Of a stretch of 64,000 nucleotides of DNA, positions 40,215 through 49,626 are shown piece after piece (positions within the stretch are counted from its first letter, which is position 1; each line of letters begins with the position of its first letter). This DNA is from Thermodesulfomicrobium sp. WS (GTDB lineage: Bacteria > Desulfobacterota > Desulfovibrionia > Desulfovibrionales > Desulfomicrobiaceae), in the NCBI RefSeq assembly GCF_027925145.1, contig NZ_AP027130.1, positions 558,001-622,000 of the forward strand. Reading direction: 5' to 3'. The notes beneath the pieces were generated by a model. The model was given only the letters and a program-made list of their open reading frames with translations. It was not told the origin of the DNA and made no database searches. The translations under genes were made by a program, and so were the position numbers.

Positions 40215-41783
40215 TTAGTGGCGCGCCATGAGGTCGTGGGCGATGGTAAGGGCTGCGGCGGCGCCGGCGCCGGTGGCGGTGACGATCTGCCGAAAGCCGC
40301 CGGCCACGTCGCCGGCCACATACACCCCGGGCAGACTGGTGCGCTGGGAACCATCATGGGCGATGAAACCGTTGGCGTCCAGGCGCAACCCCAGTCTTTG
40401 GGCCAAGGTGGTTTCCGGGTCGTAGCCCACGGCGATGAAGACGGCGTCGGTGGCGAGGTCTTCGGTGCTGCCTGTGTGGACGTCCTGGAGCCGCACTGCA
40501 GTGACGGTATGGTCTCCAAGGATCTCGCTCACCACACGATTCCAGCGGACCGGGATGTTTTCGCGCTCCAGGGCGCGGGTGAGATGTTCCTGCGCCCGGA
40601 AGGTCTCGCGGCGGTGGATCACAGTGACGTCCACACCGATATGATGCAGATGCAGCGCCTCGGTGAGCGCCGTGTTGCCGCCGCCGACGACCACGGCGCG
40701 TTTGCCCTGGTACAGCGGGCCGTCGCAGGTGCTGCAATAGCTCACTCCCCGGCCGGCCAGGCGGTTTTCTCCGGGCACGTCCAGACGGCGATAGCGGGCG
40801 CCGGTGGCAAGGAGCACCGCGCGGCAAAGGAACCGCCGCCGCGAGGTGCGCACCGTGAACTCTTCGCCCGGTTCAATGGCCATGACTTCTTCATGGGGAA
40901 AGAGCGGGACGTACTCCAGGGCGTGGGCCACCATGATCTCCACCAGGTTTTTGCCGGGGATTCGCGAGACCCCGGGGTAGTTTTCCACCACCGGCGTGGC
41001 CGCCACCTGACCGCCCAGGGGACCGCGCTCCACAATGGCGGCACGAAGACCGCTGCGGGCGGCATAGATGCCTGCCGTGAGCCCCGCAGGACCGCCCCCC
41101 ACGATGACGAGGTCCGCGCGGATCTCTTCGGCATCGTTTTCCGGGATAAAGATGGTTTGGGGCTCTCCGGCCTCCAGGGAAGCGAAGAACAGCTCTTCTG
41201 CTTGTGCCCCCATGCCGATGTGCGCGTCATCGGCATAGGTCTGGGGCACGCTGAACGCCCCGTAGCGTTCGGCGAGGTCCTGGTTCCATTGGATATCGAT
41301 GATTTCCGCGCTGATCCGCTGGGGGGCGGCAATGGCGGCACGGATGGCGTGCAGGGCCTGCCCTGGGCAATACGGGCAGGTGATGCTGACAAATACCCGC
41401 ACTTTTTTGGGGCCCGGGATGCGCTGCAAGATGGTGCGGGATTGCTGGGAGAGTCCGTCGGCCCTAGCCCCCACGAGCAGCGCGGCTTCGATGAAGGTGC
41501 GGCTCTCTTCGCCCAAGGGAAGGCCAAGGTATCTGATGGAATAGCGTTCCGGCGCGAAGAGGATCGTGGGCGTTCGGTCCACGTTCCAGCGGCGGGCGGC
41601 CGCATCGAGGCCGTCGTGGAGGTGGAAGGTAATCTTGGGGGTGATGGCCGTGACCGCGGCGATGAACTCATCGGCCAGGCGTGCGGATTCCGGGGACCGG
41701 GAGCGGTCCACGAACACATGTACAGGGATTTCCTGAGGAAGACGCGCAAAAAGTTCGCGCAGTTGGCTGGTCACGTCGGGCAT
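40215..41783 (-). CDS. Fusion of a protein disulfide oxidoreductase domain with thioredoxin reductase
   Basis: A 522-residue two-part redox enzyme. Residues 1-215 are two thioredoxin folds of the PDO/glutaredoxin-like type: the first lacks a CxxC, the second has VRVFVSITCPYCPG with C136 and C139. Residues 223-522 are a thioredoxin reductase: FAD site VIVGGGPAGLTAG (228-237), redox pair CSTC (350-353), NADPH site VVVGGGNTALTEA (365-376) and AGDVAGGF. The layout is that of AhpF, and the missing first CxxC agrees. No AhpC partner is adjacent. It may pass electrons from NAD(P)H to a disulfide reductase or peroxiredoxin. Confidence 0.88.
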   Translation of the reverse strand: MPDVTSQLRELFARLPQEIPVHVFVDRSRSPESARLADEFIAAVTAITPKITFHLHDGLDAAARRWNVDRTPTILFAPERYSIRYLGLPLGEESRTFIEAALLVGARADGLSQQSRTILQRIPGPKKVRVFVSITCPYCPGQALHAIRAAIAAPQRISAEIIDIQWNQDLAERYGAFSVPQTYADDAHIGMGAQAEELFFASLEAGEPQTIFIPENDAEEIRADLVIVGGGPAGLTAGIYAARSGLRAAIVERGPLGGQVAATPVVENYPGVSRIPGKNLVEIMVAHALEYVPLFPHEEVMAIEPGEEFTVRTSRRRFLCRAVLLATGARYRRLDVPGENRLAGRGVSYCSTCDGPLYQGKRAVVVGGGNTALTEALHLHHIGVDVTVIHRRETFRAQEHLTRALERENIPVRWNRVVSEILGDHTVTAVRLQDVHTGSTEDLATDAVFIAVGYDPETTLAQRLGLRLDANGFIAHDGSQRTSLPGVYVAGDVAGGFRQIVTATGAGAAAALTIAHDLMARH

Positions 41784-41898
41784 GATCGATCTCCTTGAAG
41801 GGGCGATGATGCCCATTCCTACGCCATAATCGGGGTGTCCGGCAAGTTTTTCGGCATTGGTGGCGCCTCGCGGAGGCAGGGGGTCATGACCACGGGTG

Positions 41899-43833
41899 TC
41901 ACGACGCCCCAAGCCCCATGCCTGGGCGCATGACCTGGCCGGTGAGGGTGGTCTCGTAGCCGCCCAGGGCCTGGATGCGCTTGTGGAAGTCTGGGCGTTG
42001 GAGCACGGCGAGGATGCGCTCGATGCGCGCGTCTGCGGCGTCCTCGCGGAAGACGAGGTCGTAGCGTTCCCGGGCCAGGGGGATGAAGTCCAGGTCCAGG
42101 GCCCGGGCCGCGGCGAGGATCCCCAGGCCGCAGTCCGCCGCTCCGGTGCGCACGTTGGCGGCCACGGCCATGTGGGTGAATTCCTCGTGCTCGTAGCCGC
42201 GCACTTGGGCAGGCGCTATGCCCGCCTGCCGCAGGGCGTGGTCGAGGAGGATGCGGGTGCCTGCGCCCCGTTGGCGGTTGACGAAGCGCACGTCCGGCCG
42301 GGCCAGATCCGCCACGCCGGCGATCTTGAGGGGGTTGCCTTTGGCGACCATCAGCCCTTGCTGGCGGATGGCCAGGTTGACGCAGGTTACCGCCACCTGG
42401 GGGAGGTACTTGGCCAGAAATGGGAAGTTGAAGTCCCCGCTTTCCGGATCAAAGAGGTGCATGCCTGCCAGAAGCGTCCGGCCGTCGCGCAGGGCGGTGA
42501 TGCCGCCCATGGAGCCCACGTGGCTTGAGGCCACACGCAGGGGTTCCTCCTGCCCCATGAGTTCGTCCGCCAGGAGGTCCAGCAGGTTGTCGTGGCTGCC
42601 GACGATGATGACGGTGCGATCGAGCTCCGCCCGTGGGCCCAAGAGTCTTGCCCGCACCACGGCGCCGGCCTCGATCCCTTCGCTTTCCGCCGGGATGATG
42701 GTCACGCCCTGGGCGCGCACCATGGTGGAGATGAGGCCCGCCCCGCGGCCCAGGGGCATGCCCACCAGGCGTTCGCCCACCCGGCCGATGGCCAGGCGGA
42801 GGTACTCATTGGTGCCGAGCTTGGAGGGCGTGGCCCGCGCCAGCTCCACCTCCACCTCCGGCCGTTCCGGCTGGGGCATGTGCCCGAGCCAGCACAAAAG
42901 CGGCACCACTGCTTCCTCCACACACACCGCAGCGGATACCGGGTAGCCGGGGACGCCAATGAGGAGCCTGCCCCCGGCGACCCCCAGCAAGGTGGGCTTG
43001 CCGGGCATGATGTTCATGCCGTGCACCAGCACTTCGCCAAGGCGCTCCATGACCATGCGCGAGTAGTCCTTGGCCCCGGCGGAGGAGCCGGCGCCGATGG
43101 CCACGGCGTGAAATTCCTGCAAGGCGCGCCCCACCGCCTCGGCCAAGGCATCGGGGGTGTCGGGTACCGGCGGGGTCACTGTGACTTCGATGCCCAGCGG
43201 CCGCAAGAGGCCGGCCACAAGCTGGGAGTTGCTCTCGATGACCTGGCCTGCGGCGGGGGCTGGCCGGGCGCGGAAGTCGAGGACCTCATCGCCGGTGGGG
43301 ATGAAGCAGAGCCGCGGGCGCTGCCATACCGTCACTTCCCAGATGCCGGCCGTGAGCATGGCGGCCACGTCGGCGGCGCACAGGTGACGGCCGCGGGGAA
43401 GCAGCAGTTCCGTGGCCACGATGTCTTCACCGATGCGGCGCACGTGCTGCATGGGAAAGACCGCGGTTTCGGTCTCCAGGGCGTCGCCGGTGTCCTGCAC
43501 CACGTGTTCGATCATGAGCACGGCATCGGTGCCGGGGGGCAGCGGGTTGCCGGTATTGACGGCAAAGGCGCTTTCTCCCTTGACAAGGCGCACGGGTGCC
43601 CCCGGCCGGGCGGTAAAGGTGTCGGCGGCGCGCACGGCGTAGCCGTCCATGGCCGCGCCGTGGAAGGTGGGGCTGGAAAAGCGGGCAAACACCGGCTCTG
43701 CGAGCACCCGCCCCAGGGCTTCGGGGCTGGGAACGGTCTCGGTGCCGATGATGGCGTCGCGGTCCAGGGCGGCCTGCACGCGGCGCAGGGCGTCTTCCAC
43801 GGAGAGCATGTGGAGATAGACATTGCGTTTCAT
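41899..43833 (-). CDS. MoeA-family protein fused to a periplasmic-binding-protein-like domain
   Basis: A 644-residue protein. Residues 1-400 are a MoeA: the start has VEDALRRVQAALD, then AEPVFA, HGAAMDGYAVRAADT and GTDAVLMIEH. Residues from about 420 carry an LysR-substrate/PBP-like domain: GSHDNLLDLLADEL, then FNFPFLAKYLPQV and RQRGAGTRILLDHAL. This MoeA-PBP fusion is known and probably senses or handles molybdate or tungstate while inserting the metal. It starts with ATG overlapping the upstream moeA stop by four bases. A longer reading upstream is out of frame with that gene. Confidence 0.85.
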   Translation of the reverse strand: MKRNVYLHMLSVEDALRRVQAALDRDAIIGTETVPSPEALGRVLAEPVFARFSSPTFHGAAMDGYAVRAADTFTARPGAPVRLVKGESAFAVNTGNPLPPGTDAVLMIEHVVQDTGDALETETAVFPMQHVRRIGEDIVATELLLPRGRHLCAADVAAMLTAGIWEVTVWQRPRLCFIPTGDEVLDFRARPAPAAGQVIESNSQLVAGLLRPLGIEVTVTPPVPDTPDALAEAVGRALQEFHAVAIGAGSSAGAKDYSRMVMERLGEVLVHGMNIMPGKPTLLGVAGGRLLIGVPGYPVSAAVCVEEAVVPLLCWLGHMPQPERPEVEVELARATPSKLGTNEYLRLAIGRVGERLVGMPLGRGAGLISTMVRAQGVTIIPAESEGIEAGAVVRARLLGPRAELDRTVIIVGSHDNLLDLLADELMGQEEPLRVASSHVGSMGGITALRDGRTLLAGMHLFDPESGDFNFPFLAKYLPQVAVTCVNLAIRQQGLMVAKGNPLKIAGVADLARPDVRFVNRQRGAGTRILLDHALRQAGIAPAQVRGYEHEEFTHMAVAANVRTGAADCGLGILAAARALDLDFIPLARERYDLVFREDAADARIERILAVLQRPDFHKRIQALGGYETTLTGQVMRPGMGLGAS

Positions 43834-45095
43834 GATTCCTCCTCGCCAAAGGGACGCGCGTCCCAGAGTATGACCGGTACCGTGGCCCCGGCCTGAATGC
43901 CCTCGAGATTGTCGTCCACCCGCACCAGACCGTGGGCGTCGAGGAGCGAGCGCAGCAGCCCCGACTTGGCGTTCACCGGCTGGGCCCACAACCCGTCTTG
44001 TCGGCGCACCAGGCGCACCCGCACGTATTCCTCGCGTCCGGGTTTGGAGGCGATGTTGTGGGTGAGCCGGGCGAGAGTCCACGGGGGCGGGGCAAAGGCC
44101 TGGGTTTCTCCGGAGAGGTGCCGCAGCAGCGGGATCCCCAAGACCCAGAGTACCACGAAGGCCGAGGCCATCTGCCCCGGCAGCCCCAGTACCGGCCGCT
44201 CCTGCCAGCGGGCGACGATGGTGGGTTTGCCGGGGGCCATGGCCACCCCGTGGGCGAGGATCTGCGCGCCCAGGGCCTCGAGCACGCCGACGGTCAGGTC
44301 GCGTACCCCCACGGAGCTGCCGCCGGAGATACAGATGAGATCTGCCCCGGCGTCGAACCCCTGGCACAAGGCGTCTCGCAGCGCAGTCTCGTCGTCGGGC
44401 ACTAATCCGAGGTCCAGAGGCACGCCGCCGTGCTGGCGGGCGAGGCTTCGGATGACCGGACCGTTGACGTCCCGGATCTGCCCGGGCCGGGGGGCGGCGG
44501 TTACGGGCACCAATTCGTCACCGGTGGAGAGCACCGCCACGCGTGGACGCCGCACCACCGGCACCGTGTGCACACCCAGGGCGGCGAGGAGTCCCAGATC
44601 CTGGGCCCGCAGGCGGGTGCCGCGGGAAATGGCCTGCGCGCCCCTGCGCACGTCTTCGCCGGCGAGGAGCACGTTGTCGCCGGGGGCCACCGAGCGGCGG
44701 ATCTCCACGGTATCCGTGCCCAGGCACTGGGTGTGCTCCACCATGACCACGGCGTCGGCGTCGGCGGGAAGGCTCGCGCCGGTAGGAAGCGCCATGCAGG
44801 TCTCTGGGGCAAGGGCCGGGATGTCCTGGGCGTCGATGGGCACGGCCCCGGCAAGCTCCAGGTAGGCGGGCAGTGACTCGCTGGCGCCAAACGTGTCCTG
44901 GGCGCGGACGGCGTAGCCGTCCATGGCCGAACGACTGCGCGCCGGCAAGTCTTCGGGGGCCGTGATGTCGTGGCCGCAGACGCGGCCGAGGGCCTCTTCC
45001 AAAGGGACGTCTTCGGTATCCGTGAGCGGCGCAAACGCCATGAGCATCTGGCGCATTGCCTCCACGGAAACCACACGGAAAAAAGTACGCTCCAT
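43830..45095 (-). CDS. moeA: Molybdopterin molybdenumtransferase MoeA
   Basis: A 421-residue MoeA that ligates molybdenum to molybdopterin. It shows SRSAMDGYAVRAQDT near 50-63, the GTDAVVM-like ADADAVVMVEHTQ, STGDELVPV near 185, the NGP motif DVNGPVIRSLA, SGGSSVGVRD near 250 and APGKPTIVARW near 290. It is a stand-alone MoeA and the partner of the PBP fusion right behind it. It follows the ModE-type gene by seven bases. Confidence 0.93.
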   Translation of the reverse strand: MERTFFRVVSVEAMRQMLMAFAPLTDTEDVPLEEALGRVCGHDITAPEDLPARSRSAMDGYAVRAQDTFGASESLPAYLELAGAVPIDAQDIPALAPETCMALPTGASLPADADAVVMVEHTQCLGTDTVEIRRSVAPGDNVLLAGEDVRRGAQAISRGTRLRAQDLGLLAALGVHTVPVVRRPRVAVLSTGDELVPVTAAPRPGQIRDVNGPVIRSLARQHGGVPLDLGLVPDDETALRDALCQGFDAGADLICISGGSSVGVRDLTVGVLEALGAQILAHGVAMAPGKPTIVARWQERPVLGLPGQMASAFVVLWVLGIPLLRHLSGETQAFAPPPWTLARLTHNIASKPGREEYVRVRLVRRQDGLWAQPVNAKSGLLRSLLDAHGLVRVDDNLEGIQAGATVPVILWDARPFGEEES

Positions 45096-45102
45096 AGGGG
45101 GA

Positions 45103-45495
45103 TCACTTCAGGGGGACGGCGGTTATGGGGGCGCTGGGTTCCTCGGATGCAGTGCAGGTGACCGCAATGCCCAGCAGATTCTGGGCCCGCGCACTGGCAA
45201 AGGATTCCACTTCGCGGTGCAGGGTAAGGAAGGCGTCACAGATGCGTTCGCCTTCTTCGGTGAGCTCGAAGCGTTGGCCTTTGGCCTTGCGCACCAGGGC
45301 CGTGCCCAGGCGCGCCTCCGTGGCCTTGAGTTTGCCCCAGGCGGCCCGGTAGGACATGCGCATCTCCGCCGCGGCCTGGCGGAGCGATCCATGCTCGCGG
45401 ATCTTGGCCAGAAGCAGCGCCCGGCCCATGCCCATGGCGGTCTCTCCATGGTCTTCCATCCAGATGTGCACCCGCAGGCGCATGGCGTCGCCCAT
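45103..45495 (-). CDS. ModE-type winged-helix regulator
   Basis: A 130-residue ModE N-terminal (LysR-like) winged-helix protein. It has LAKIREHGSLRQAAAEM with the helix-turn-helix (30-50), then SYRAAWGKLKATE and a final basic KAKGQRFELTEEGERI. It lacks the molbindin domains of full ModE, so it may not bind molybdate itself. AAGGAGG sits four bases upstream of ATG at 45495. It begins the leftward moeA-moeA' operon and is divergent from fdhE, which it could repress. Confidence 0.85.
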   Translation of the reverse strand: MGDAMRLRVHIWMEDHGETAMGMGRALLLAKIREHGSLRQAAAEMRMSYRAAWGKLKATEARLGTALVRKAKGQRFELTEEGERICDAFLTLHREVESFASARAQNLLGIAVTCTASEEPSAPITAVPLK

Positions 45496-45625
45496 AAGCC
45501 CTCCTTGGGGGTTGCGTGCCTCAAGACGAGAAGGAGCCTCGCTCCGACTCCGGTCTTGCTATGCCACAAAAGGCATGATAGCCGCGGCCATCATTTTCCT
45601 CAACCCCCTTGCGAGCGAGGTTTTT

Positions 45626-46495
45626 ATGCAGCAGACCCCTGAGAAGCTTGAACTGCGCCTGCACGCCTGCCGTGCCAAATCCAATATCCCCGAGGCCCTG
45701 CTCGGCGTGGTGGAGCGTGTGGTCTTGTGGCAATGGCAGCACCCGGTGGACCCCGCCGTGACCCCCGCCGTGGAGCTGACGGATGCCGACCGGCACCGGC
45801 AGGGTGTACCCCTGCTGCCCCGGGCGGTGTTTCCGGTGCCGGAAGACGGCGCGGCACGGGTGGAAAGCCTCATGCAGGCATTGGCGGACTCTCCGCTCGG
45901 CGAGACGGTTTCCGCCATGATGGGGATTGTGGGGCGCGGCGAGCTCGATCTTTCTGCAGCGGTGCAGGCCGCTCTTTGGGGGGATGAAGCCTTTTTTGCC
46001 CCGCACGCCGCTCAGTTTCCCGATGCCCCGCGGCTGGTGCCTTTTGTGGTGGGCAGCGCCGTGACCCCGTGGGCGGAGGTCGTGGCGCGGACGGTCTTGG
46101 GGGAGAAGGATTTGACCAGCCCAGAGACCGTGTGGACCCATGGCCATTGCCCGGTGTGTGGGGCCCTGCCGGTGGTGGGAGACTTGCGGGGCAAGGAAGG
46201 CCATCGCATCCATACCTGCAGCTTTTGCCACACCCCGTACCGGGCGCCGCGTCTGCAATGCCCTTTCTGCCTGGAGTCGGCCCAGGGGCAGCTGGGATTT
46301 GTGGATAGTCCAGATTTGCCGGGGTTTCGGCTGCTCACCTGTTCTACCTGCCGCATGTACATCAAGGTCACGGATTTTCGGGAGATGGACCGCACGAGCT
46401 GGCCAGCCATGGATGACCTGGAGTCCATGGCCCTGGATCTGGCTGCCATGGAGCAGGGCTGGCGCCGTCCCACCCTCTCGGCGTGGGGCTTTTAG
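45626..46495 (+). CDS. fdhE: FdhE, formate dehydrogenase accessory protein
   Basis: A 289-residue protein that helps maturation of molybdenum- or tungsten-dependent formate dehydrogenase. It has four paired cysteines of rubredoxin type: HCPVCGALPVV, CSFCHTPYRA, CPFCLES and CSTCRMYIK, between about 175 and 250. The start at 45626 follows GAGG. A formate dehydrogenase is not in this window. The reading upstream of the ATG is not supported. Confidence 0.93.
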   Translation: MQQTPEKLELRLHACRAKSNIPEALLGVVERVVLWQWQHPVDPAVTPAVELTDADRHRQGVPLLPRAVFPVPEDGAARVESLMQALADSPLGETVSAMMGIVGRGELDLSAAVQAALWGDEAFFAPHAAQFPDAPRLVPFVVGSAVTPWAEVVARTVLGEKDLTSPETVWTHGHCPVCGALPVVGDLRGKEGHRIHTCSFCHTPYRAPRLQCPFCLESAQGQLGFVDSPDLPGFRLLTCSTCRMYIKVTDFREMDRTSWPAMDDLESMALDLAAMEQGWRRPTLSAWGF

Positions 46496-47142
46496 TGCGC
46501 CCCTTCCATGAGGAAGTCTGGGGCTTGGTCCTGGCCGGGGGGCTGTCGTCGCGCCTTGGCCAGGACAAGGCCTTGCTCCCTTTCCGCGGGGTGCCCCTGG
46601 TGGAGCGGGCGATGGCGCTCCTTTCCCGGGTGTGTCCGCGCGTGGCGGTGTCTTCGCGGCGCATGCTGCCGGGGCTCCCCATCCTTTTGGATGCCACCGA
46701 GCGTGTGGGGCCGTTGGGGGGGATCCTCACCGCCTTGGAGGCGTGGCAGCGGCCGGTGTTGGTCCTGGCGTGCGATATGCCGCGCATGGAGGAAGCAGCG
46801 CTCGTGCGGCTGCTTGCCGCCCGGCGGGCTCGCCCCGCCCACGCCCTCATGACCGTGTGGGCCCGGTACGGCACGCCGTATATCGAGGCCCTGGCCGCGG
46901 TGTATGAGCCGGCGGCCGCCGCATCCTTGCGCCAGGGTCTGGCCATGGGGGTATATCAGATCTCCCGGCTCATTCCGGCATCGCACCGCCATCACCTGCC
47001 CTATACCGAGGCCGAGGCCCATTGGTTTTTCAATGTGAACACTCCCGAAGACCTGGCGCAGCTGCATGCGGTGTGTGGTGCGCAGGCGCGGGAGCACAGC
47101 CCCCAAGAGGCTTCGGTGCATCTGCCTGTAAACAGCCAATGA
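46495..47142 (+). CDS. mobA: MobA, molybdenum cofactor guanylyltransferase, end altered by IS
   Basis: A 215-residue MobA-type nucleotidyltransferase. The family start is GLVLAGGLSSRLGQDKALLPF, then PILLDATERVGPLGGI and VLACDMPRMEEAAL. It adds GMP to molybdopterin to form the bis-MGD cofactor used by formate dehydrogenase. The GTG overlaps the fdhE stop (TAGTG). The last six codons, including VNSQ and stop, lie in the end of an insertion sequence (compare 56102-56115), so the native end has been replaced. The change is beyond the catalytic core; function is probably kept. GTG at 46483 is an alternative start. Confidence 0.88.
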   Translation: MRPFHEEVWGLVLAGGLSSRLGQDKALLPFRGVPLVERAMALLSRVCPRVAVSSRRMLPGLPILLDATERVGPLGGILTALEAWQRPVLVLACDMPRMEEAALVRLLAARRARPAHALMTVWARYGTPYIEALAAVYEPAAAASLRQGLAMGVYQISRLIPASHRHHLPYTEAEAHWFFNVNTPEDLAQLHAVCGAQAREHSPQEASVHLPVNSQ

Positions 47143-47335
47143 AAAGGTCACCTTTTTGGGACGGTTTGGGACAATAAAAATGTCATGGTTTTCACCAATG
47201 GTTGTTGTTTTCCTACCAAGGCCCCGGGGTTGTCTCCTGGGGGTTATGGATCCCCCTCGCTATGGGTTCAGGAGGGTGAAGATACCAGTGCCATGAGGAT
47301 TCTGCCGCAGGGGAGGTCTTCTTTCGTTCCTGGAC
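47127..47335 (-). mobile_element. ISNCY-like insertion sequence remnant A (one end)
   Basis: Starts TGTAAACAGCCAATGAAAA and continues through GGGACGGTTTGGGACAAT and ATGTCATGG in near identity with 56102-56310. It is the transposase 3' end of the element; the other end is missing. Region 47336-47500 shows nothing more I can name. Confidence 0.75.
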
Positions 47336-47500
47336 CCCTCTTGCCAACGATTTTTCCTTAGAAGCCGGTTTTTTCGAAGATTTTCCCATGACAACGGGGA
47401 CAAGGTCCCCTGGGCGCAGAGGCTTGTGGTATACCGAGGAGGACTGGGTAGACGAGGATGCCACCGCCCACTGCGGGCCGGATGATTGAAGGAGGACTCC

Positions 47501-47941
47501 ATGCGACTGTGGTCCGTGCATCCCCAATATCTCGACGCCAAAGGTCTGGTGGCCTTGTGGCGCGAAGGGCTCTTGGCCAAGGCCGTGCTCTCGGGAAAGA
47601 CCCAAGGCTACCGGGCGCACCCGCAACTCGTGCGCTTTCGGGAGCACGAGCGACCGCTCGATGCCATCAATGCATTCCTTGCTGGGGTACTCCACGAGGC
47701 CCAGACCCGCGGCTACCGATTCGATGCCCGCAAGATCGATCCCACAGCCGCGGCCTCCCCCATCCCGGTCACCGTAGGCCAACTCCACTATGAATGGGCG
47801 CACTTGCTGCGCAAACTGCACACCCGCGCCCCAGAAGCGGCACGCCTGCTCACCGCCGTGGAGCACCCAGAGCCGCACCCGCTTTTCTTCCTCGTGGAGG
47901 GGCCCATCGCCTCGTGGGAAGTGGTGTCGGCCAAAACATAA
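47501..47941 (+). CDS. Pyrimidine-dimer DNA glycosylase / endonuclease V family protein
   Basis: A 146-residue protein that reads like the Pyr_excise family (PF03013), which in T4 endonuclease V cuts UV-damaged DNA at pyrimidine dimers. It begins MRLWSVHPQYLDAKGLVALWREG, split here after the motif; then KTQGYRAHPQLVRFRE and LHYEWAHLLRKLHTR. AGGAGG precedes the ATG at 47501. It is a single-gene unit between IS remnants, so it may be a horizontal gain. Confidence 0.85.
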   Translation: MRLWSVHPQYLDAKGLVALWREGLLAKAVLSGKTQGYRAHPQLVRFREHERPLDAINAFLAGVLHEAQTRGYRFDARKIDPTAAASPIPVTVGQLHYEWAHLLRKLHTRAPEAARLLTAVEHPEPHPLFFLVEGPIASWEVVSAKT

Positions 47942-48067
47942 TAGCAGCCCCCCTTACCCCTGCGCCACAAGCACAGGGGCAAAGGGAGCATGGAACTTCC
48001 CAATCACCATGTGATGGGTCTCTCGCGGACAGCCTCCTTGCCGCTCCCCCTCGGGGCGATGGATGCA

Positions 48068-49000
48068 CTAGAGCCAGCGTTTGCGCGCAAACCACCACCA
48101 GGTCACCGCAACACCTCCTAGGGCAAGCACCGAAAGGACGGCAAACGCATGCGGCCATTCCTGCATGGGAAGCTCGACGTTCATCCCATAAATCCCTGTG
48201 ATGATGTTCGGGATCATAAGAATGATGGTAAACCCGGCCAAGAACTTCATCACCATATTCATGTTATTGGAGATGATGGAGGCAAAAGCGTCCATGGTCC
48301 CGGAGAGGATGTCGCTATAGATATTGGCCATGCCGATGGCTTGGCGGTTCTCCGTGATGGCGTCCTCCAGTAAATCCACTTCCTCTTCCGAAAGCTGCAC
48401 CGCCCGGAGGCGAAGTACTTTATCCATGATGATGTCATTGGCCTTGAGCGAGGTGGTAAAATACACCAGGCTCTTTTCAATCCCTAAAAGATCGATGAGC
48501 TCCTGATTGCGCATGGATTCTTGCAGCGCCTGCTCAATGGTGTCCGAACGCCGATTGATGTCTTTCAAACAACGCAAGTAGGCGAGCGCCGAGCGCTGCA
48601 TCAGGGTGATGGCAAAACGCAGGCGCCGGGAAGTATCCACCTGACGGGCGCGGCCGTTCAAGATCTCGCTCACCAAGTCCTGCTGTGCCCGGCATACGGT
48701 AATCACCGCTGTTGACGTGATGATCACACCAATGGGCATGGTGATATACGGCACGCGGGGATCCGCAGTATTTTCCACAGGCACGCGCAGTACCAGAAGG
48801 ATCACCCCGTCTTCCACCTCGAGACGGGCGCGCTCGTCCGCATCCAAGGGGTCCACCAAGAAATCCAGCGGTACCCCTTGAAGCAGAGCAATGCGCTGCA
48901 CCTCTTCTTCCGATGGGTTGACCAGGTTGATCCAGCTATCGGGCTCCAGGTGATCCAAGGTCACCAGGGTATCGTACATCGTCTTGCGAATGAGAATCAT
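48068..49000 (-). CDS. corA: CorA-family magnesium/metal transporter
   Basis: A 310-residue protein with a long helical cytoplasmic domain and two C-terminal membrane helices. The filter motif is GIYGMNVELP (GMN) near 270, between the helices LAGFTIILMIPNIITG and VLSVLALGGVAVTWW, and a positively charged tail follows. It forms a pentamer for Mg2+ (or Co2+, Ni2+) uptake. Start at 49000 after GGGAGGG. The first 32 codons of a longer reading lack a ribosome site. Confidence 0.93.
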   Translation of the reverse strand: MILIRKTMYDTLVTLDHLEPDSWINLVNPSEEEVQRIALLQGVPLDFLVDPLDADERARLEVEDGVILLVLRVPVENTADPRVPYITMPIGVIITSTAVITVCRAQQDLVSEILNGRARQVDTSRRLRFAITLMQRSALAYLRCLKDINRRSDTIEQALQESMRNQELIDLLGIEKSLVYFTTSLKANDIIMDKVLRLRAVQLSEEEVDLLEDAITENRQAIGMANIYSDILSGTMDAFASIISNNMNMVMKFLAGFTIILMIPNIITGIYGMNVELPMQEWPHAFAVLSVLALGGVAVTWWWFARKRWL

Positions 49001-49375
49001 CGGCTTTCCCTCCCAGGCGTGGAATGAACGTTCATGAACCCAGAAACGCACATCCCGCATGGGTAGGGATCGGCCGTAGAGCCCATGTGCGCCCAAAAAT
49101 AGCGCACCAATGGTTTCGAGAAAAAGAGAAACATGCGGCTGCCCTCCAGAGCCTTCGGCTCCCTCCGGCAGCCCAACGGAAGATCAGAAGGACGCGGCGG
49201 AGCCGAAGAGCGAAACGGTGATGTCCCGGTGGGACTGGCTACTGTGACCAGCCCTATCGCCAGAATCCACGGAAAGCTCCTCGGTTACAGGTTGAGACAC
49301 CAGGGCCATTTGCCCTGCAAAGACGCGCTCTCTTATGCCACAACACACCACAAATCAACCCTCGGGGGGCGGGAT

Positions 49376-49530
49376 GTTCCCGGACAATGCTATGGTCACC
49401 TCTGGCTGGGACAATACAAATGGCATCCCCTGAAGACACGGGGAGGGAAGATATTCAGGCAGGCAAAGGAAGGGCGACGAGCGTTTATGACCCTGCAGGC
49501 AGTGGCCGGAGCGGGCCTGGGCAGCAGGCT
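49376..49530 (+). mobile_element. ISNCY-like insertion sequence remnant B (transposase 5' end)
   Basis: GTTCCCGGACAATGCTATGG...GGCTGGGACAATA...CCTGAAGACACGG matches the reverse complement of 56690-56810. It carries the end next to the transposase start, in opposite orientation to remnant A. 49001-49375 and 49531-49626 have no convincing gene; they hold small palindromes such as GAGCCTTCGGCTC. Confidence 0.7.
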
Positions 49531-49626
49531 TCGCACACAACAACGCCGGGGCAGCAGCCTCGTTGGACCGAGTGCTGCCCCGGCGCACCGGACAAATCCC
49601 GCCAAAGTACAGCGCCGAGTATGCCG

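Noticed and set aside
43834-44367. N-terminal extension of the MoeA-PBP gene
   Set aside because: It is the out-of-frame overlap with the preceding moeA; the proper ATG at 43833 has AGGAGG upstream.
45496-45625. Molybdenum cofactor riboswitch between modE-like gene and fdhE
   Set aside because: No convincing multi-stem fold could be drawn by eye; left out.
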